Shown here: positions 10,740-22,417 of the stretch, piece after piece
Layout: every line of letters begins with the position of its first letter
How positions within the stretch are numbered: position 1 is the stretch's first letter
Origin: Paratinospora sagittata
Taxonomy: Eukaryota; Streptophyta; Magnoliopsida; Ranunculales; Menispermaceae
NCBI GenBank assembly: GCA_035771175.1
Contig: CM069597.1
Location: 14,543,001-14,607,000 of the forward strand
Length of the DNA: 64,000 nt
Direction of reading: 5' to 3'
Notes under the pieces: generated by a model
Database searches by the model: none
What the model was told of the DNA's origin: nothing
Seen by the model: only the letters and a program-made list of their open reading frames with translations
Translations under genes and position numbers: made by a program

Positions 10740-11843
10740 TCTCGGAAAAAGTATAGACCCCCATAGTGGGACGGTCCCAAGGAAAGGAACGTCCCCATAG
10801 GGGGCCACCTCCAACCCTCACCCCCTCATTCTCCTCGTCGGTCCCCTTCGCTCTTTTTCTCTTTCCCTCGACCCTTTGCACACTCCTGTGTCCCTGCGCA
10901 CTTCAAGAAGTTAGAAGAAAATGCTACGCCACTACAAGTGTGTCAAGGTGGGGAATGAAGGCTAAGTTTGCATTTCTTACATGTTTAATAATGAGTTACA
11001 TAGCATCATGCATCATATCTGTTACCTTGCTTTACTTCATGCATGAGGTTATTTATCATAAATGTTAAATTCATAACCATGGGTGCTATGCTGTTACGCT
11101 GAACCATGGATTATCATAAATATATATATTATGGGTGTTATGCTGTTACGCTGGACCCGGAGGTGACACTGTTACTAGTTAGCACTGGAACTCATGAGAC
11201 CTCTCAGTTGCTGGATATTGTATCGGTGCCTCAGGTCATAGGTTGCGAGTGCATGATGCCTGGCCTGTGATGTCGTGTGACCACATTTCATTCATATCAT
11301 TGCTTGAGTGTATTGTTGTGGCATAACTTCTGATGATTGTTGTTTTGTACTTATTATTATGCATATAAGACTTGTTTACCTTGTTTGATCTCACTGAGCT
11401 GTTGAGCTCACCCCGTTGCTAATTTTCTAGGGAATTTAGATGGGTCAGGTTGGAATTATTCTGGGGGCTCTGGCCAAACCTGGTCCATGTAGGAACTTTT
11501 GTGTATATACTCTCCCCAGGTCCTATCAGATCGGTCTAGCTATGGTGGTGGTGATTCCAGGCTTCTTGACGCCTCTTTTTTGACTACTCTTCTTTTGTTA
11601 TTTTGGTACTTTTGTAGAGGTTTCGCCCTTGTTATCTTTCTTCTGTCTTTTTGTTATAATGGAATGTAATAATTAACAAACTCTATGTTTTCAATATAAT
11701 AGTATTTTCCTTAGTAGTTTTCACTGTATTATTATTGATGTGGATTGCAATGCTTCTATATGTGCAACTCTGATCAAGTGGTTTGAGCACTCGACACCTT
11801 AGCTGCCGCATCTCGTGCTAAATCAAGGAGGCAAAGTGTGACA
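10740..11843 (+). mobile_element. LTR of a Met-tRNA-primed gypsy-type element (left edge unclear)
   Basis: The right end GTGTGACA at 11843 is followed after 7 bases by a Met-tRNA primer site. The inside resembles plus-strand Tekay-type LTRs: CTCACTGAGCTGTTGAGCTCACCCC (broken into 11391-11415) and an AG-ending pyrimidine stretch. The left boundary is not visible; the LTR-like composition begins around 10740, right after the pol scrap. A 52-bp tandem duplication (ATGGGTG at 11079 and 11131) is inside. Confidence 0.6.
11079..11182. repeat. 52-bp tandem duplication in the LTR
   Basis: Two copies of ATGGGTG(C/T)TATGCTGTTACG with similar following sequence, 52 bp apart, separated by a TATATATAT stretch. 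Confidence 0.75.
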
Positions 11844-11850
11844 ATTATTA

Positions 11851-11863
11851 TGGTATCAAAACA
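11851..11863 (+). other. Primer binding site, initiator Met-tRNA type
   Basis: TGGTATCAAAACA corresponds to the usual TGGTATCAGAGCC with three changed bases. It sits 7 bases after the LTR end. Confidence 0.7.
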
Positions 11864-12156
11864 TTGTTTTGGAGACTGCCCACCCTTATTTTTAAATAAT
11901 ACAAATTGAAATTTAAAAACAAAAGATTATACCCAGCCAGGTGGGGCCTGGTCGACCTCTACCAACAAGAGCCGGCCCCCTTATTTTTTTGAGCAACCCT
12001 CCCCCCCTCCCTTATATTTTTCTATAAATAAAAAGGAGAAGGAGAGTTGCTTCACTCACCCTCCTCACCTCCTTTGTTTTCCTTATTTCCTAGATTTACC
12101 TCTTTTCTACTCCATACTTTCTATTTCTCTCCAAAGTTCATCTTAAAAAAAACTTG

Positions 12157-13506
12157 ATGGAGCGAAGACCAAAGAAGCCTAAGAAGAATGCTGAAGGTGA
12201 AAGTTCTCAGCCTCCTCAGCTTATATCTTTCTCTTCAATTCCAGTCCAGACTGGAAGACAAGTAATTTTACCAGAAGTATACTACCCCATGCTCTACGAC
12301 AAACTTGCAGCCTTAGGTTGGACACCAGTCATAAATCTTGAAAGGTGCATTTTTCGGTCTTCTGTTTCCTTATTTTATGAAAATTTGACTGTAAAAAACC
12401 AAGATACTTTCACCATCACTACAAGGGTAAATGGGATTGATATAACCCTCACATCTGAAATATTGGTAGGAATTTTAGAAATCCCTGAGAGAGGACCACT
12501 CTTGATGTTTACATGTCTAGAGGTAGGTTAAGTGCGGTCCGAAGCTCTCGAAATATGTTTAGGTGTCTTGCTTCCCAACCTGACTTCAATGTCACCAGGA
12601 TCTTTACCATAGACATTAAAAAGCAATATAACCCTCTTATTCAAGTAATCATGCCAAAGATTTTGCCCCAACCTGGTAAAAGGTCTACCACCACTCATCC
12701 TTAATGTTTTTGGGCATTTGTTTGGTGAAGGAAATTCATGTGAATCTTTCTTTTATCATCCTACGACATATGGCACATTCCACTAGGGAACGGACCTGTT
12801 TTCCATACGGAGCATTGCAAAACAAAGTGTTCCGTCGTTTCGGAGTTTTTCCTAGCCTAACCGAGATAACATTTCCCTTATAAGGTGACATCACCGAAAC
12901 CGTATTGAACTCGAGTAGAACCAAGGGAAGTCTCGTGGCTAAGAAACGAGGAAATGTGCCAACTGAATGGGATGATTTTCCAGAAATAGAGGTCGACACT
13001 CCTCTAAAAGATCTTGAAGACTTTAACCATGATTTCTCTTATACACCGGAAGAAGAGACAAACCCTCCTACAGAACAATACTTTTCTCCATCCAATACAC
13101 AAGAAACCAATACTGACACCCAACAGCAGCTTGTGGACCAAATGAGAGAGATGATGTTGGCAACCGAGAAGCGAATGATGAAAAACATGGGAGCCAGTTT
13201 GAAGAATACAATCGCAGCCTCCGAGAAAATAAAGAGGCTATCGACTCACTGCTCAAGTGGCACGAGGAATGCCACTCCATAGTACCTAGGATCGCTCCTC
13301 CAATTTCAAGTGAGGGAAAATCTGGACAGTCGTTCCAACAAGCACATGATTCATCAGTGAATCTGAATCTCAACCATGGGGCTTCTAAGTTTCCAAACCC
13401 AACATTTGTTGGGAAAGTCATGGAAACTCATATACATTCTCCCAGCATGGAACAATCAGTATCTCAATTCTCCTCTGAAAATTTTGATTTCATACCTCCC
13501 CAATAG
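12157..13506 (+). pseudogene. Decayed ORF of the plant Transposase_32 type (locus 1)
   Basis: An ATG at 12157 opens a basic N-terminal stretch, then a region with YDKLAALGW, VSLFYENL and a GILEIPERG-like motif, typical of the domain named 'putative plant transposon protein'. A frameshift near 12510 moves to the next frame, and stops follow around 12700. From about 12740 the third part reads through RHMAHSTRER and FPYGALQNKVFRRFG, the second half of that domain, with one stop at about 12880. An acidic, Gln-rich tail follows, ending in a stop at 13504-13506 after one further frame change near 13230. The domain occurs in LTR-type elements without obvious enzymes; its biochemical role is unknown. 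A minus-strand relative lies at 30120-31562. Confidence 0.65.
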
Positions 13507-13786
13507 TTTTTCCTCGATAAATCTAAAGTTTTAAATTTCGTATTTAGTTGTTGAAGTTGTCTTGTAGTAGTTTAAATTAGCTTCGTAGTAGGTTGAAGTA
13601 TTTTGAAGAAATTTTTGACATCCTTGTAGCAGTTTGAATAGTTTCCAAAATTTTATCAAAAAAACAAAAAAAACTTCATGTCGAATTCTCAGCTCATGAT
13701 ATGCTAAAAGCTATATGATGTTGTGTGCTAGACTATATGTGGTAGGCCCACTCATTCGGTGGATTTCTTCACTATTAATGGGTTTG
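13507..13786. other. AT-rich 3' region after the Transposase_32-type ORF
   Basis: Contains near-repeats of TTGTAGTAGTTTAAATTAG, TCGTAGTAGGTTGAAG and TTGTAGCAGTTTGAATAG at 13562-13638. No ORF or known motif. Confidence 0.4.
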
Positions 13787-14062
13787 ACGTTGTATGAGAC
13801 ACAACAAACTCACACAAATACCAACAGAAAGCTCGAGACGAGGTAACCTACGAACCTGCTATATAACAGTTCACTGCGGAAGGCCGACTTACCATCAGTA
13901 TCATCAAGTTCACATGGAATGGGACGTGAGAACTCGGAGGATACTAGTGGTAGACGACTTTCCATAGGAATATGCAAAAAGACCGCACACAGATCCCCTT
14001 GATTGGACCACGTCCCTTTTCACCAAATTCATGGAAAATGGGACATATGAATTTGGAGAATA
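13787..14062 (+). repeat. Three stem-loop motifs with ATGRGAC-type loops (locus 1)
   Basis: At 13789-13805 GTTGT-ATGAGAC-ACAAC is a perfect 5-bp stem. At about 13910-13945 an imperfect stem surrounds ATGGAATGGGACGTG. At 14027-14060 CCAAATTCAT pairs perfectly with ATGAATTTGG around a loop containing ATGGGACAT. The second motif is preceded by GGCCGACTTAC, which also precedes the equivalent motif at locus 2 (minus strand, about 29860-29870). Shared order, loop sequence and flanks suggest a selected or replicated 3' structure of this element family. Role unknown. Confidence 0.6.
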
Positions 14063-14489
14063 ATAGGAATTGTCGGGTCTTGGTGATAAGTGAGAATAGT
14101 ATACACAAGTGTAAAAGATTTGCGACATATAAATGTAGGTTACAATATGAGGAAAAAGGCATAGAAGTATCTGGGGCATGCACTAATGTTCAAAAACATA
14201 GATATTTTGACAAATACACAAGAAATTTTCAAAGTGTTTTGAAAACTCAAATACTATGAAAATAGTCTTTGAAAAAAATTAAAATCACATTTTTGGTTTT
14301 GTTTTGGACCCACCTAAAAGTGTGATGCCACGGTGCTCTAAAGCTCCTCATCTTCCCTGTTACCTAGCCTAGAAAACTAGAAGGTTAACACCTATGAAAT
14401 GTCACTCAAGAACCATGCATGTGCACTGCATGACTAATTGATCTTCCAATCTGCAAATCTTGTGCTAACAACAAGCCAATCTGCAGACA
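14063..14489. other. Decayed element sequence between locus 1 and the next gypsy element
   Basis: The ORF at 13972-14259 overlaps the stem-loops and is not supported. A TGTGATGCCACGG at about 14319 resembles the start of a gypsy LTR, but only about 170 bp separate it from the next gag, so any LTR is mostly deleted. Nothing else recognised. Confidence 0.35.
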
Positions 14490-15760
14490 ATGCCAGTACA
14501 AACAAAAAGTCAGCACGACCCTAGCTCCTTTCGACAAGAGTCCGTGTTTATGCAACTGCATGAGGACGCTAGATCTGAACCTACTCCTTCTACCTCAGAA
14601 CAAGCAACGAACGATGCCCCGACAGCCAAACAAACTACTATAGCTTTTTCTAATGGAGTAGCAGTATCATTTAGCATGGAACGAATTTTCCAAGGCTTTA
14701 CTGAATACATGAACGCTTCAATAACAATAAGAGGTTCAGTCCAGAGTGTTGCTAATCATCAAGCTGCGGTCCCCCAACCGCAATTAGAACCTGCTAATCA
14801 AAAGATGGATCAGATGACCAGTCAAATTACAAAGTACAAAAGTCTACAACCCATTACTTTTGATGGAAAACCCGACTCCAACGAAGCCTACAAGTGGCTA
14901 GAAGAAGCTCAAAAGACACTCAAGGCAATGAGAGCGTCTGAAGAAAGAAAGATTCCCCTTGTTGTTTACCAATTGGTTGGAAACACCAACTCCTAGTAAA
15001 AAACAGTTAAGGAAGACCCTTAAGTAAATGCCAGTACCATGGCATGGCAACAATTTGAAGCTAAATTCATCAATGAATATTTCCCAAATGCTGTCAAGAG
15101 AAAGAAGAGATAGGAGTTCGCAAAACTCTTTCAAGGAAGCATGATAGTCCAAGAATACGCAACCAAGTTCACGAAACTCTCAGTTTTTTTTTCTTTCTTC
15201 CATTACTACCGAGAGAGACAAAGCAGAAAAGTTTTTCAACAGATTGATGCCCGACATCAGGAAGGCCCTTGCCTTTCTAGAGCTTGATAATTTTAGAAAA
15301 TTGGTGAACATGGCTATAAATTACAAGCAAGAAGAAGCTTGAGCAGGAACAGAGGTGAAACCAGAGAAAACAAATTATTGCGCCAGTACGACAGTTTGGT
15401 AAGAAGAGCCCCTACCAACCAAATCAAAACACTCACCCTGGCATGGGTAACCTCGAAAACCCTCAGCTCAAGTTCGCTCCACCTGCTCCAGCCCAGCAAA
15501 CTTTCCAAAGGAACCCTCGTAATCGCCAAAATCAAGTAGGCCAAAGAAATGGAAATAATATGTTGCCCTACCTCCTTCGAATCAACAACTAAGATCGAGA
15601 TCGTATGTGCTTCAAGTGTGGCCAAGTGGCCCACGTTTGAAAGAATTGTCCTCTACCAGCCCCTGGCCAACCAGAACCCCAACTGTACCAGTTTAGTAAG
15701 CAACCCAGATAGTTCCACCACCACCCAGACAATAACAAGACCCTAGGCAGCGAGGACATG
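14490..15760 (+). pseudogene. Tekay-like gypsy gag, decayed
   Basis: The first 168 codons are open from the ATG at 14490 and reach ITKYKSLQPITFDGKPDSN, the usual start of the gypsy gag domain. Two stops follow at 14995-15000. The domain continues with FINEYFPNAVKRKKR, a stop near 15111, LFQGSMIVQEYATKF, then a frameshift in a T-rich run near 15190. A zinc knuckle of the CX2CX4HX4C type is visible at 15608-15649, with a stop inside it. The minus-strand gag at 28245-29268 is a relative. Non-functional. Confidence 0.85.
15608..15649 (+). other. Zinc-knuckle remnant of gypsy gag
   Basis: C-F-K-C-G-Q-V-A-H-V-stop-K-N-C: all four metal ligands remain with correct spacing although a TGA replaces one residue between His and the last Cys. 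Confidence 0.85.
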
Positions 15761-15780
15761 TCTATGTTGTTGTTGAACAA

Positions 15781-17433
15781 CCGATGCCTAAAAATAACGT
15801 GGTGGAAGGTACCTTTGTTTTCTTAAACATGTTAGTACATGTTTTATTCGATTCGATTTCCAAGCATTCTTTTATTCCTACCCATGTAGTCCAAAAATTA
15901 TGACTCCAACCAAAGGTTACTCCTATTACAATCCGGGTATCAATGCCAATAGGACCGGGTACTGAAATAAATCAAATATGTTCCAATTGTGAACTTAGAA
16001 TATTGAATCATCATCTGTTAGCGGACCTCCTAGTAATGGATTTCACTGACTTTGATATTATCTTGGGTATGTATTGGTTAACACCTTTACATGCTCAACA
16101 AGATTTTAAGAAAAAGCAAGTTCGACTGACACTGCCTAATGGAGATAACTTGAAAATCCAAGTGGTATGTGGACACGTTCATCATTCTACTGTGTCCCTC
16201 ATAAGACCTCAGATGCAATCTCTTTCGATACTTGATCAGGATGAAAAAAATATAGTGCCCAATCATCCTCCTAATTTGACAGATATTCCAATTGTTCGAG
16301 AATATCCAACGGTATTCTTAGATGAACTTCCAGAACTCCCTCCTCTTCGGGAATTTGACTTCGGAATTAAGTTGATTTCTGGTACTGAACCTATCCACAT
16401 TTTTCCTTACCGTATGCCTAATGTAGAGTTAGTAGAACTGGATAAACAGTTAAAGGAATTGGAAAAGTTGGGGTTTAAAGAAAGAACACATTACCATGGG
16501 GTGCTCTCGTTCTTTTTGTCAAGAAAAAGAACGATTCATTTCAACTCTGCATCGACTATAGAAAGCTGAACAAAGTCACTATTAAGAATAGATACTCGTT
16601 ACCTCGAATTGAAGATCTGTTCGATCAGTTAAGAGGAGCAAGATTCTTTTCAAAAATTGACCTTCGCTCAGGGTATCACCAACTCTGGGTAAAGGAAGAT
16701 GACACCCCCAAAACAGCTTTCCGAACCAGATATGGTCATTACGAATTCATTGTAATGCCATTCGACCTATCAAATGCACCTGCGACATTCATGGATTTAA
16801 TGAACCACATTTGCAGACCATACCTGGATCGTTTTGTCATTGTATTTGTCGATGACATATTGGTATACTCCCCCACAGAGGAAGTCCATGAGACTCACTT
16901 GCAAACTGTGCTTAGCACCCTTTAGCAACACCAATTATACACCAAACTAAGCAAGTGTGAGTTTTGGATGAATAAAGTTAAGTTCCTTGGTCATGTTGTT
17001 TCCCATGATTGCATCGAAGTACATCCAACCAAGGTAGAAGTTGTTTTTAGTTGGAAACAACCTACCAATGTCACAGAAATTAGGAGCTTCCTCGGATTAG
17101 CCTGATATTACAAACGGTTCATCAAATATTTTTGCAAACTTGCTGAACCACTCACCTGATTAACCCGGAAAGGCACACGTTTTATCTGGAGTGAAGCCTG
17201 TGAATTATCCTTTCAAGAACTCAAGAAAAGGCTAACTTCAACACCCGTTCTGACCACTCCAAAAGATGGGTTTGGCTTCATACTATACACAGATGCGTCG
17301 CTTCAAGGACTTGGAGATGTGCTAATGCAAGAAGATCGTGTAGTGGCCTATGCCTCTCGACAATTGAAAATTCATGAGGTTAATTATCAGACTCATGACT
17401 TAGAACTTGCAGGAGTGGTGTTCATTAGCTTAA
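15781..17433 (+). pseudogene. Tekay-like gypsy pol (protease, reverse transcriptase, RNase H), truncated
   Basis: The protease remnant reads LFDSISKHSFI at 15844, so the catalytic D-S/T-G has Ile for Gly; a stop follows at 15901. The second protease motif reads IILGMYWL, where the family usually has LGMDWL. An open stretch 15943-16569 leads to the reverse transcriptase, which shifts frame near 16497. The core is then readable, with [10 protein letters not shown], the polymerase box FVDD at 16845-16856 intact, and a stop at 16923. Further stops lie near 17102 and 17157. RNase H keeps LYTDAS and GLGDVLMQ, then loses similarity at about 17433. Integrase is absent. The next recognisable sequence is a copia LTR. 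Confidence 0.88.
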
Positions 17434-17489
17434 TGACCCTCACCCTTTGCACTTTTGATCATTCCAAACGATATTTTATGTTATCAAAC

Positions 17490-19067
17490 TTGTGTGTTAA
17501 GTATGTTTCAGTTTAATGTGTTATAAGTCTTAAAGTCAGAAACAGAAACAATACACTCATCAAGCATAGAAGTTTCAAAAGTAAGACCTGAAACACAAAC
17601 ACCAATTAAGGAACTCTAATGTGTAAACAAAGCAAGTTAACTGAAGTCAGGACAAAGCAAAACTGAAGTCAACCAAAGATCAAAGCACAAGAACAGAACA
17701 TCTCGAAACATTGTAACTAATTTAGATCCTTTTTAGGTTGTAAATTTCTTTCAGTAATTGATCTGCCACTTCTTTTTATCGTGTGTTTAATTGAAGCAAA
17801 TTCTATTTCTCAAAAGTTTTTGACCTTTTGATCTTACTTGAAGATTTAACCATGGTTTAACTCGGTTTGTATCATTTTGTCGCTCATAAAACTTAAGCGA
17901 TATTCTGGATATGTACACGATTCCCAAGAACTCGTGGAATGTACTCCTACTCTATGGAACACACTCCTATAGCAAAAACAAGTCTCGTTTGCCTCGGACA
18001 AGTTGAAACGCACTCCAGCAAGGAGAAACACGTTTCAGGTAAAAGGAAAAGAGTGTGCATAACTCTTGGGTCTGGTGAAATGCATTTCAGTTGAGTAAAA
18101 TGTGTTCCAGCTATGCAAAACCCGTTTTAGTGTGTTTTTGCCTCGGGCTCACTGAAAGCGTTTCAGCTGAGTTGACAAAAATTACTCATTTTTGTCTCGA
18201 GTCTCGTAAAACACGTTTCAACTGGTGTGTGAAAGTTTGTTGTTTTCTCTCAGGCTTCATGAAACGCACTCCGCTTTCTTGAAATGCACTCCAACCTGTT
18301 TTCCAATTTTTGCTCATTTTTGGGTTTTAAACTTGAGCAACCATTGTGGGCCATTGATTTCACTAATACGGGATTAAATCTTTTAATCTTGGCCACTCAT
18401 AATAGGTATTGGGTTTTGAACAATAGTTTTCTATTTAAACAATCATTAAACCCTATTCAAAACACTTAGAACTTTTAAGATCATTTTTGAAATTGTTTTT
18501 CTCTGTAACTAAAAACACCCACCATTGATGATATGAATACACACGTTGATGCACTGAGATTCTGATATTTTACTTTAACAAAAGTTGTTCATCATCCCAA
18601 GTTCTATTACATATCTCGTTTCTTATTCGTTTCGAGGTAATATCTTTTTTATTATTCGATTTTCTGCAGTGCATGCTTTTAGTATTAAAGTGGCTGATAA
18701 TTTTGTAAGAGATAATCTAAAGTATTAGTGTTTGTTCCCTTGTTGAACAAATTTGTTGTTGATTAATTATTGTATCACTTAAATCTAGCAAGTGTGCTAG
18801 TTGGGATGATTCTCCTACGGAGAATCAAAGTTTGTATTCAGTTGGATTCTCACCCCTGAAGTACGATCAGTTTAGTGAAAGGTCTTGGAAATCCTAGTCG
18901 GGGAGACTAGGTAGTGAAGGTAGGCTTACTGGGAAGCCGAACGACCATATATCGTTGTGCATTGTCTACTTTACGTCACTTTTTACATTCCTAAGTTATT
19001 GCTTGTTCACGAATATTAATTGTTTGAGAAAGATCCTGAAAAATCTACCAACACCCAATTCACTCCC
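17490..19067 (+). mobile_element. 5' LTR of the copia element, main part
   Basis: The LTR is interrupted at 19067 by the Athila-like insertion. It resumes at about 22334 and ends CTATCA at 22362, followed by a Met-tRNA primer site. The left edge is not certain; TGTTAAGTATG at 17495 or TGTTATCA at 17479 are candidates. A TATTTAAAC at about 18432 may be the promoter. The segment 18760-19030 (lines of TTCTCCTACGG, CCTAGTCGGGGAGACTAGG and GGAAGCCGAACGACC) is typical of SIRE/Tork-type copia LTR ends. The short ORFs inside are not supported. Confidence 0.7.
17936..18295. repeat. Cluster of degenerate GAAAYGCRYTYCAG repeats in the copia LTR
   Basis: At least nine short units are scattered here, some as half-sites (GAAACGCACTCC, GAAATGCACTCC) and some as near-palindromes (GAAATGCATTTCAG, AGAAACACGTTTCAG, AAAACACGTTTCAAC, GAAAGCGTTTCAG). 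They lie upstream of the TATA-like motif at about 18432, as a multi-site enhancer would. Function is inferred from position only. Confidence 0.65.
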
Positions 19068-20656
19068 TGATAAGTTGAGTTTTAGATTAGTTCATTTGCA
19101 TGAATTTTGATATATTTTTAGAAGCATTTTCCCAATTTCTTGGTGTTTTTGGCATATTTTGTGTCTTAGGTTCTTTTTGATTTTTTTATGAGATTTTTAG
19201 GTTAGTTTTAGTGGTTTTCATGACTAATGCATTTGGTTAGTCTGGGAAAATAAATATGATTTTTTGAAATTTTTTCAAAACTTATTAGTGTCATTTTCAT
19301 GTTATCATGTTTCATGTTGCATTTTTAGTGCATAGCTGCACTTCGAGTTTTAGCATTTGCTTAGTATGATGGATTTACTTGCTTTTGTGTGATGTTTGGT
19401 AGGTGTATAAGAGATTCAAAGTGTGGTGAAACAAGGCTCAAACGATGAAGAAAAGTGGCCAAGATCATGAGCGAGAAGTGCACAAATAGTGGGGGAAAGA
19501 ATTGAAAAATCGGTTAAGGCATAGTAGTGCAATTTTTGCACTTGCAACCCTCTGGGCACTACAATTCTTAGGGAAGTGCTGCAACGCCCAGAATGTAAAA
19601 AAATTAGCAGTGTAGCACTGTAGCACTACCCCCTATAGCACTGCAGCGCTACGGCGACCCCAGATTTGAGTTTTTGCATTGTTTTGGCAATTTTTGAGGC
19701 TTTTTCTTAAGGCCTTTTGGTATTTTTCCCCACTTATGTATATAATATCATTTTAGGGTTGTTTTAGAACATCATCCTTCATTTTAGCAAAATTAGATAG
19801 CAACTAATTAGGGTTAGGTTAGAAGAAAGGAGGCAAGAGAAGAAGACAAGGAAGGAAGAGTTGCAGGTTCAAGCTTGAATAAGAAGGGGGTTTTCTCTAC
19901 TTTTATTTCAATTAGAACTTATGTTTTATGATTTCTTCTTTGAATATCTCTCTTGTACACATGTATTTGAATATGAGCTAAACATTTGATCTAGAGGTTT
20001 AATTGATCTATGTTGATCTTATGGTTTGATTATTATTTATATGTTCTTGATTGACAATGTGGGTTTATTTGCAATTTCCAACTCTTAATGCTTTCAAATT
20101 GTTGGCCACATTTTGGATGACCTTAGATTTGATATCTATCACTTAGAAAAGGGGATATTGAATTGAATTGGGGAAATTGCAACCAAGGGTTATTGTATAG
20201 TGTTGGGAAACCTACAAAGCCCTTGGAAATCATTCAAAACTAGGTCCCAAATCTTAATGCATGTTTAATTCATTGGTTTATCACTTTGAAAAGAGAATTA
20301 ATGTGTTGAGCATAGATAATTAAACTATCACTTGGAAGAGGCATTTAATTGAATTATATCTATGATTTATAAATCCATGAATTAATCATTTACATGACAT
20401 TTTGAAAATCATAATTGAAGACACAGTGATATTAATCATCTAGAGTTTTTAATCATTGATTTTCTCTATTTTCTATCCAAATTACATCGTTTAGTTTTCA
20501 TTGTTTCTTATTTTACTTTTAGTACTCAATTCATCAAATATTAATCATCTACATAAAACTTAGAGTTAGTATAATTTCGAGTATTAAAACATAGTTTTGC
20601 CAATCCTTCAGGACGATAACCCAGTATTCCCCGGTATATATGATAACTTGATGTCA
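19068..20656 (+). mobile_element. 5' LTR of an Athila-like gypsy element (1589 bp)
   Basis: It begins TGATAAGTTGAG immediately after the copia LTR sequence ...CACTCCC and ends ATGTCA, six bases before an Asp-tRNA primer site. The middle is colinear with the E1 LTR at 8664-9977. A GTAGCACTGTAGCACTA stretch and TAGCACTGCAGCGCTAC form short repeats near 19610-19655. There is no matching 3' LTR, because the element is truncated at about 22333. Confidence 0.85.
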
Positions 20657-20662
20657 AGTTAT

Positions 20663-20679
20663 TGGCGCCATTGTTGGGG
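20663..20679 (+). other. Primer binding site, Asp-tRNA type (Athila-like element)
   Basis: TGGCGCCATTGTTGGGG matches the end of Asp-tRNA with a few changes, directly after the LTR. Confidence 0.85.
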
Positions 20680-20803
20680 GTTGGCTTAATTCTATCATTT
20701 TAGTACTGATACCAAGTAACTCTAGTCTTAATTTAGAATTTTTACCTTTTATTTGTTATTTTCTGATTTTTATTCTTTTTTCTTGTTAGATTGTGATTGG
20801 TTG

Positions 20804-22333
20804 ATGCAAAGGACTCGAAGTGTTTAACTTGTGCCTCTTGACCCCAAAATTGAAAGAACTTTTGGGACGTTGAGAAGAGACCAAAGAGTTGAAGATCTAG
20901 CAATTGCAGAAGGGAATGAGCAGTTGCCATTGAGAGATTATTTAAAGCCCGTGGTGAAAAACAATTTCTCGGGCATAGAAAGACTACCCATCAACGCCAA
21001 CAATTTTGAATTGAAGCCTTCCTTGATCACAATTTGGTGGAGTACCTCAAGAAGATCCAACGGTCCACATCAACACTTTCTTAGAGATGTGTGGCACAGT
21101 GAAAATAAACGGGGTCCCGGAAGAGCAAATAAGACTAAGATTGTTCCAATTTTCATTAAGGGACAAAGCAAGATCATGGCTCCAATCTCTACTACCAGGG
21201 AACATTACTACATGGGAGGAGATGTTCCAAAAGTTTCTTCAGAAATTCTTCACACCTGCAAGGATATCACAACTGAGAGCATAGATCAGTCAATTTAGAC
21301 AATTGGTGTTTGAATCCTTATATGAGGCTTGGGAATGATTTAAAGACCTATTGATAAGATGTCCTCAACATGGGTACCAAGAGTGGTTGCAAATTCAGAT
21401 GTTTTACAATTCCATGACCTTATCTACAAGGTCATTTTTTGATGCTGCAACAGGAGATACACTATTGGGGAAGACAACAAATGAAGCCTTGATGTTGATT
21501 GAATAGAAGGCTTCCAATACATATGAGCATGCAAGTGAGAGGGTACCAATCAAGAAAGTGGTTGGTTTACATGAGGTTGATCAAATGACCTCATTAACTG
21601 CACAGATGGCTAGTATGTTGCATCACATGGTAGCAACAAGTTCAGTTCCTTAAGGTTTTGGTGGTCAAGAAGAGCAAGTACAGTTTGGGAACAAAAGATT
21701 GTCAACTATAGAGGCAACCAAGACAACTACAAGGGTAACAAAGGTGGCACTCAATGCCTAATCAGTACCATTCGAGGGTTGGATTCATGAAATTTTTCCT
21801 ACTTTAATAATAAAAATGTGTTGCAACCACCAGAGTTCAATTCACAAGTAGCAAAGAAAAAGTCTCCACTTGAAGATATTTTGGCCAAGTTTATTGGAGA
21901 GACATCCAACAAGTTTGAGAAGACTGAGTCTAGGGTTAACAACATTGAGACTCATATGGGCAACATGTCTGCTTCAATCAAGAACTTGAAAGTACAAATT
22001 GGGCAGATTGTGTCTTTAATCAATGGCCAACAAAAAAAGCTTCTTCCCAAGCAATACAAAGATCAATCTGAGAGAGCAATGCATGGCTATCAAATTGAGA
22101 AATGGTAAAGAAATTGAGAGTAGTCCTTCACCATCTATTCCTTCTTCATCATCTATTCCATCATCATGTTCACCTGTGCAAGAAGAAGTTCAAAAAGAGG
22201 AAAGTTTGAACAAAGGCAACAGAGTTGCATTGGATGAAAAGAAATAGGCTACAAAGAAAGACTATGTTCTGGGCCGCATCACTTTTTCAGACAACCTGCC
22301 TATCCTTAAACCTCCCATCCCCTATCCCCAATG
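20804..22333 (+). pseudogene. Athila-like gag, decayed and truncated
   Basis: The first ATG (20804) meets a stop after seven codons, then the frame continues with LDPKIERTFGTL. A frameshift near 21030-21085 leads to the gag core: VKINGVPEEQIRLRLFQFSL, WLQSLLPGNITTWEEMF, LVFESLYEAWE and HGYQEWLQIQMFYNS, the hallmark order of Athila gag. Stops lie at 21297, 21337, 21504 and 21652. A second part reads NTKINLREQCMAIKLRNGKE, the conserved end of this gag, and the last readable motif is PPIPYPQ at about 22311. The sequence then passes without a gap into the end of the copia LTR. Pol and the 3' LTR are missing. Confidence 0.88.
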
Positions 22334-22362
22334 TTTTGCACCCCCCTCTTGGGTGTCTATCA
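22334..22362 (+). mobile_element. 3' tip of the copia 5' LTR, after the Athila-like insertion
   Basis: CACCCCCCTCTTGGGTGTCTATCA continues the copia LTR sequence that stops at 19067 (CACCCAATTCACTCCC). It ends with CA two bases before the primer site. Confidence 0.75.
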
Positions 22363-22364
22363 AG

Positions 22365-22376
22365 TGGTATCAGAGC
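22365..22376 (+). other. Primer binding site, initiator Met-tRNA (copia)
   Basis: TGGTATCAGAGC is a perfect match to the usual primer site, two bases after the LTR. Confidence 0.92.
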
Positions 22377-22417
22377 AGTTTTTTCACTCAAAAGTATCTA
22401 ACAATTCTTTTAAGATT

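Noticed and set aside
13910..14259. ORFs on both strands over the stem-loops
   Set aside because: The region is explained by hairpin repeats shared with 29611-29875, where these frames are not kept.
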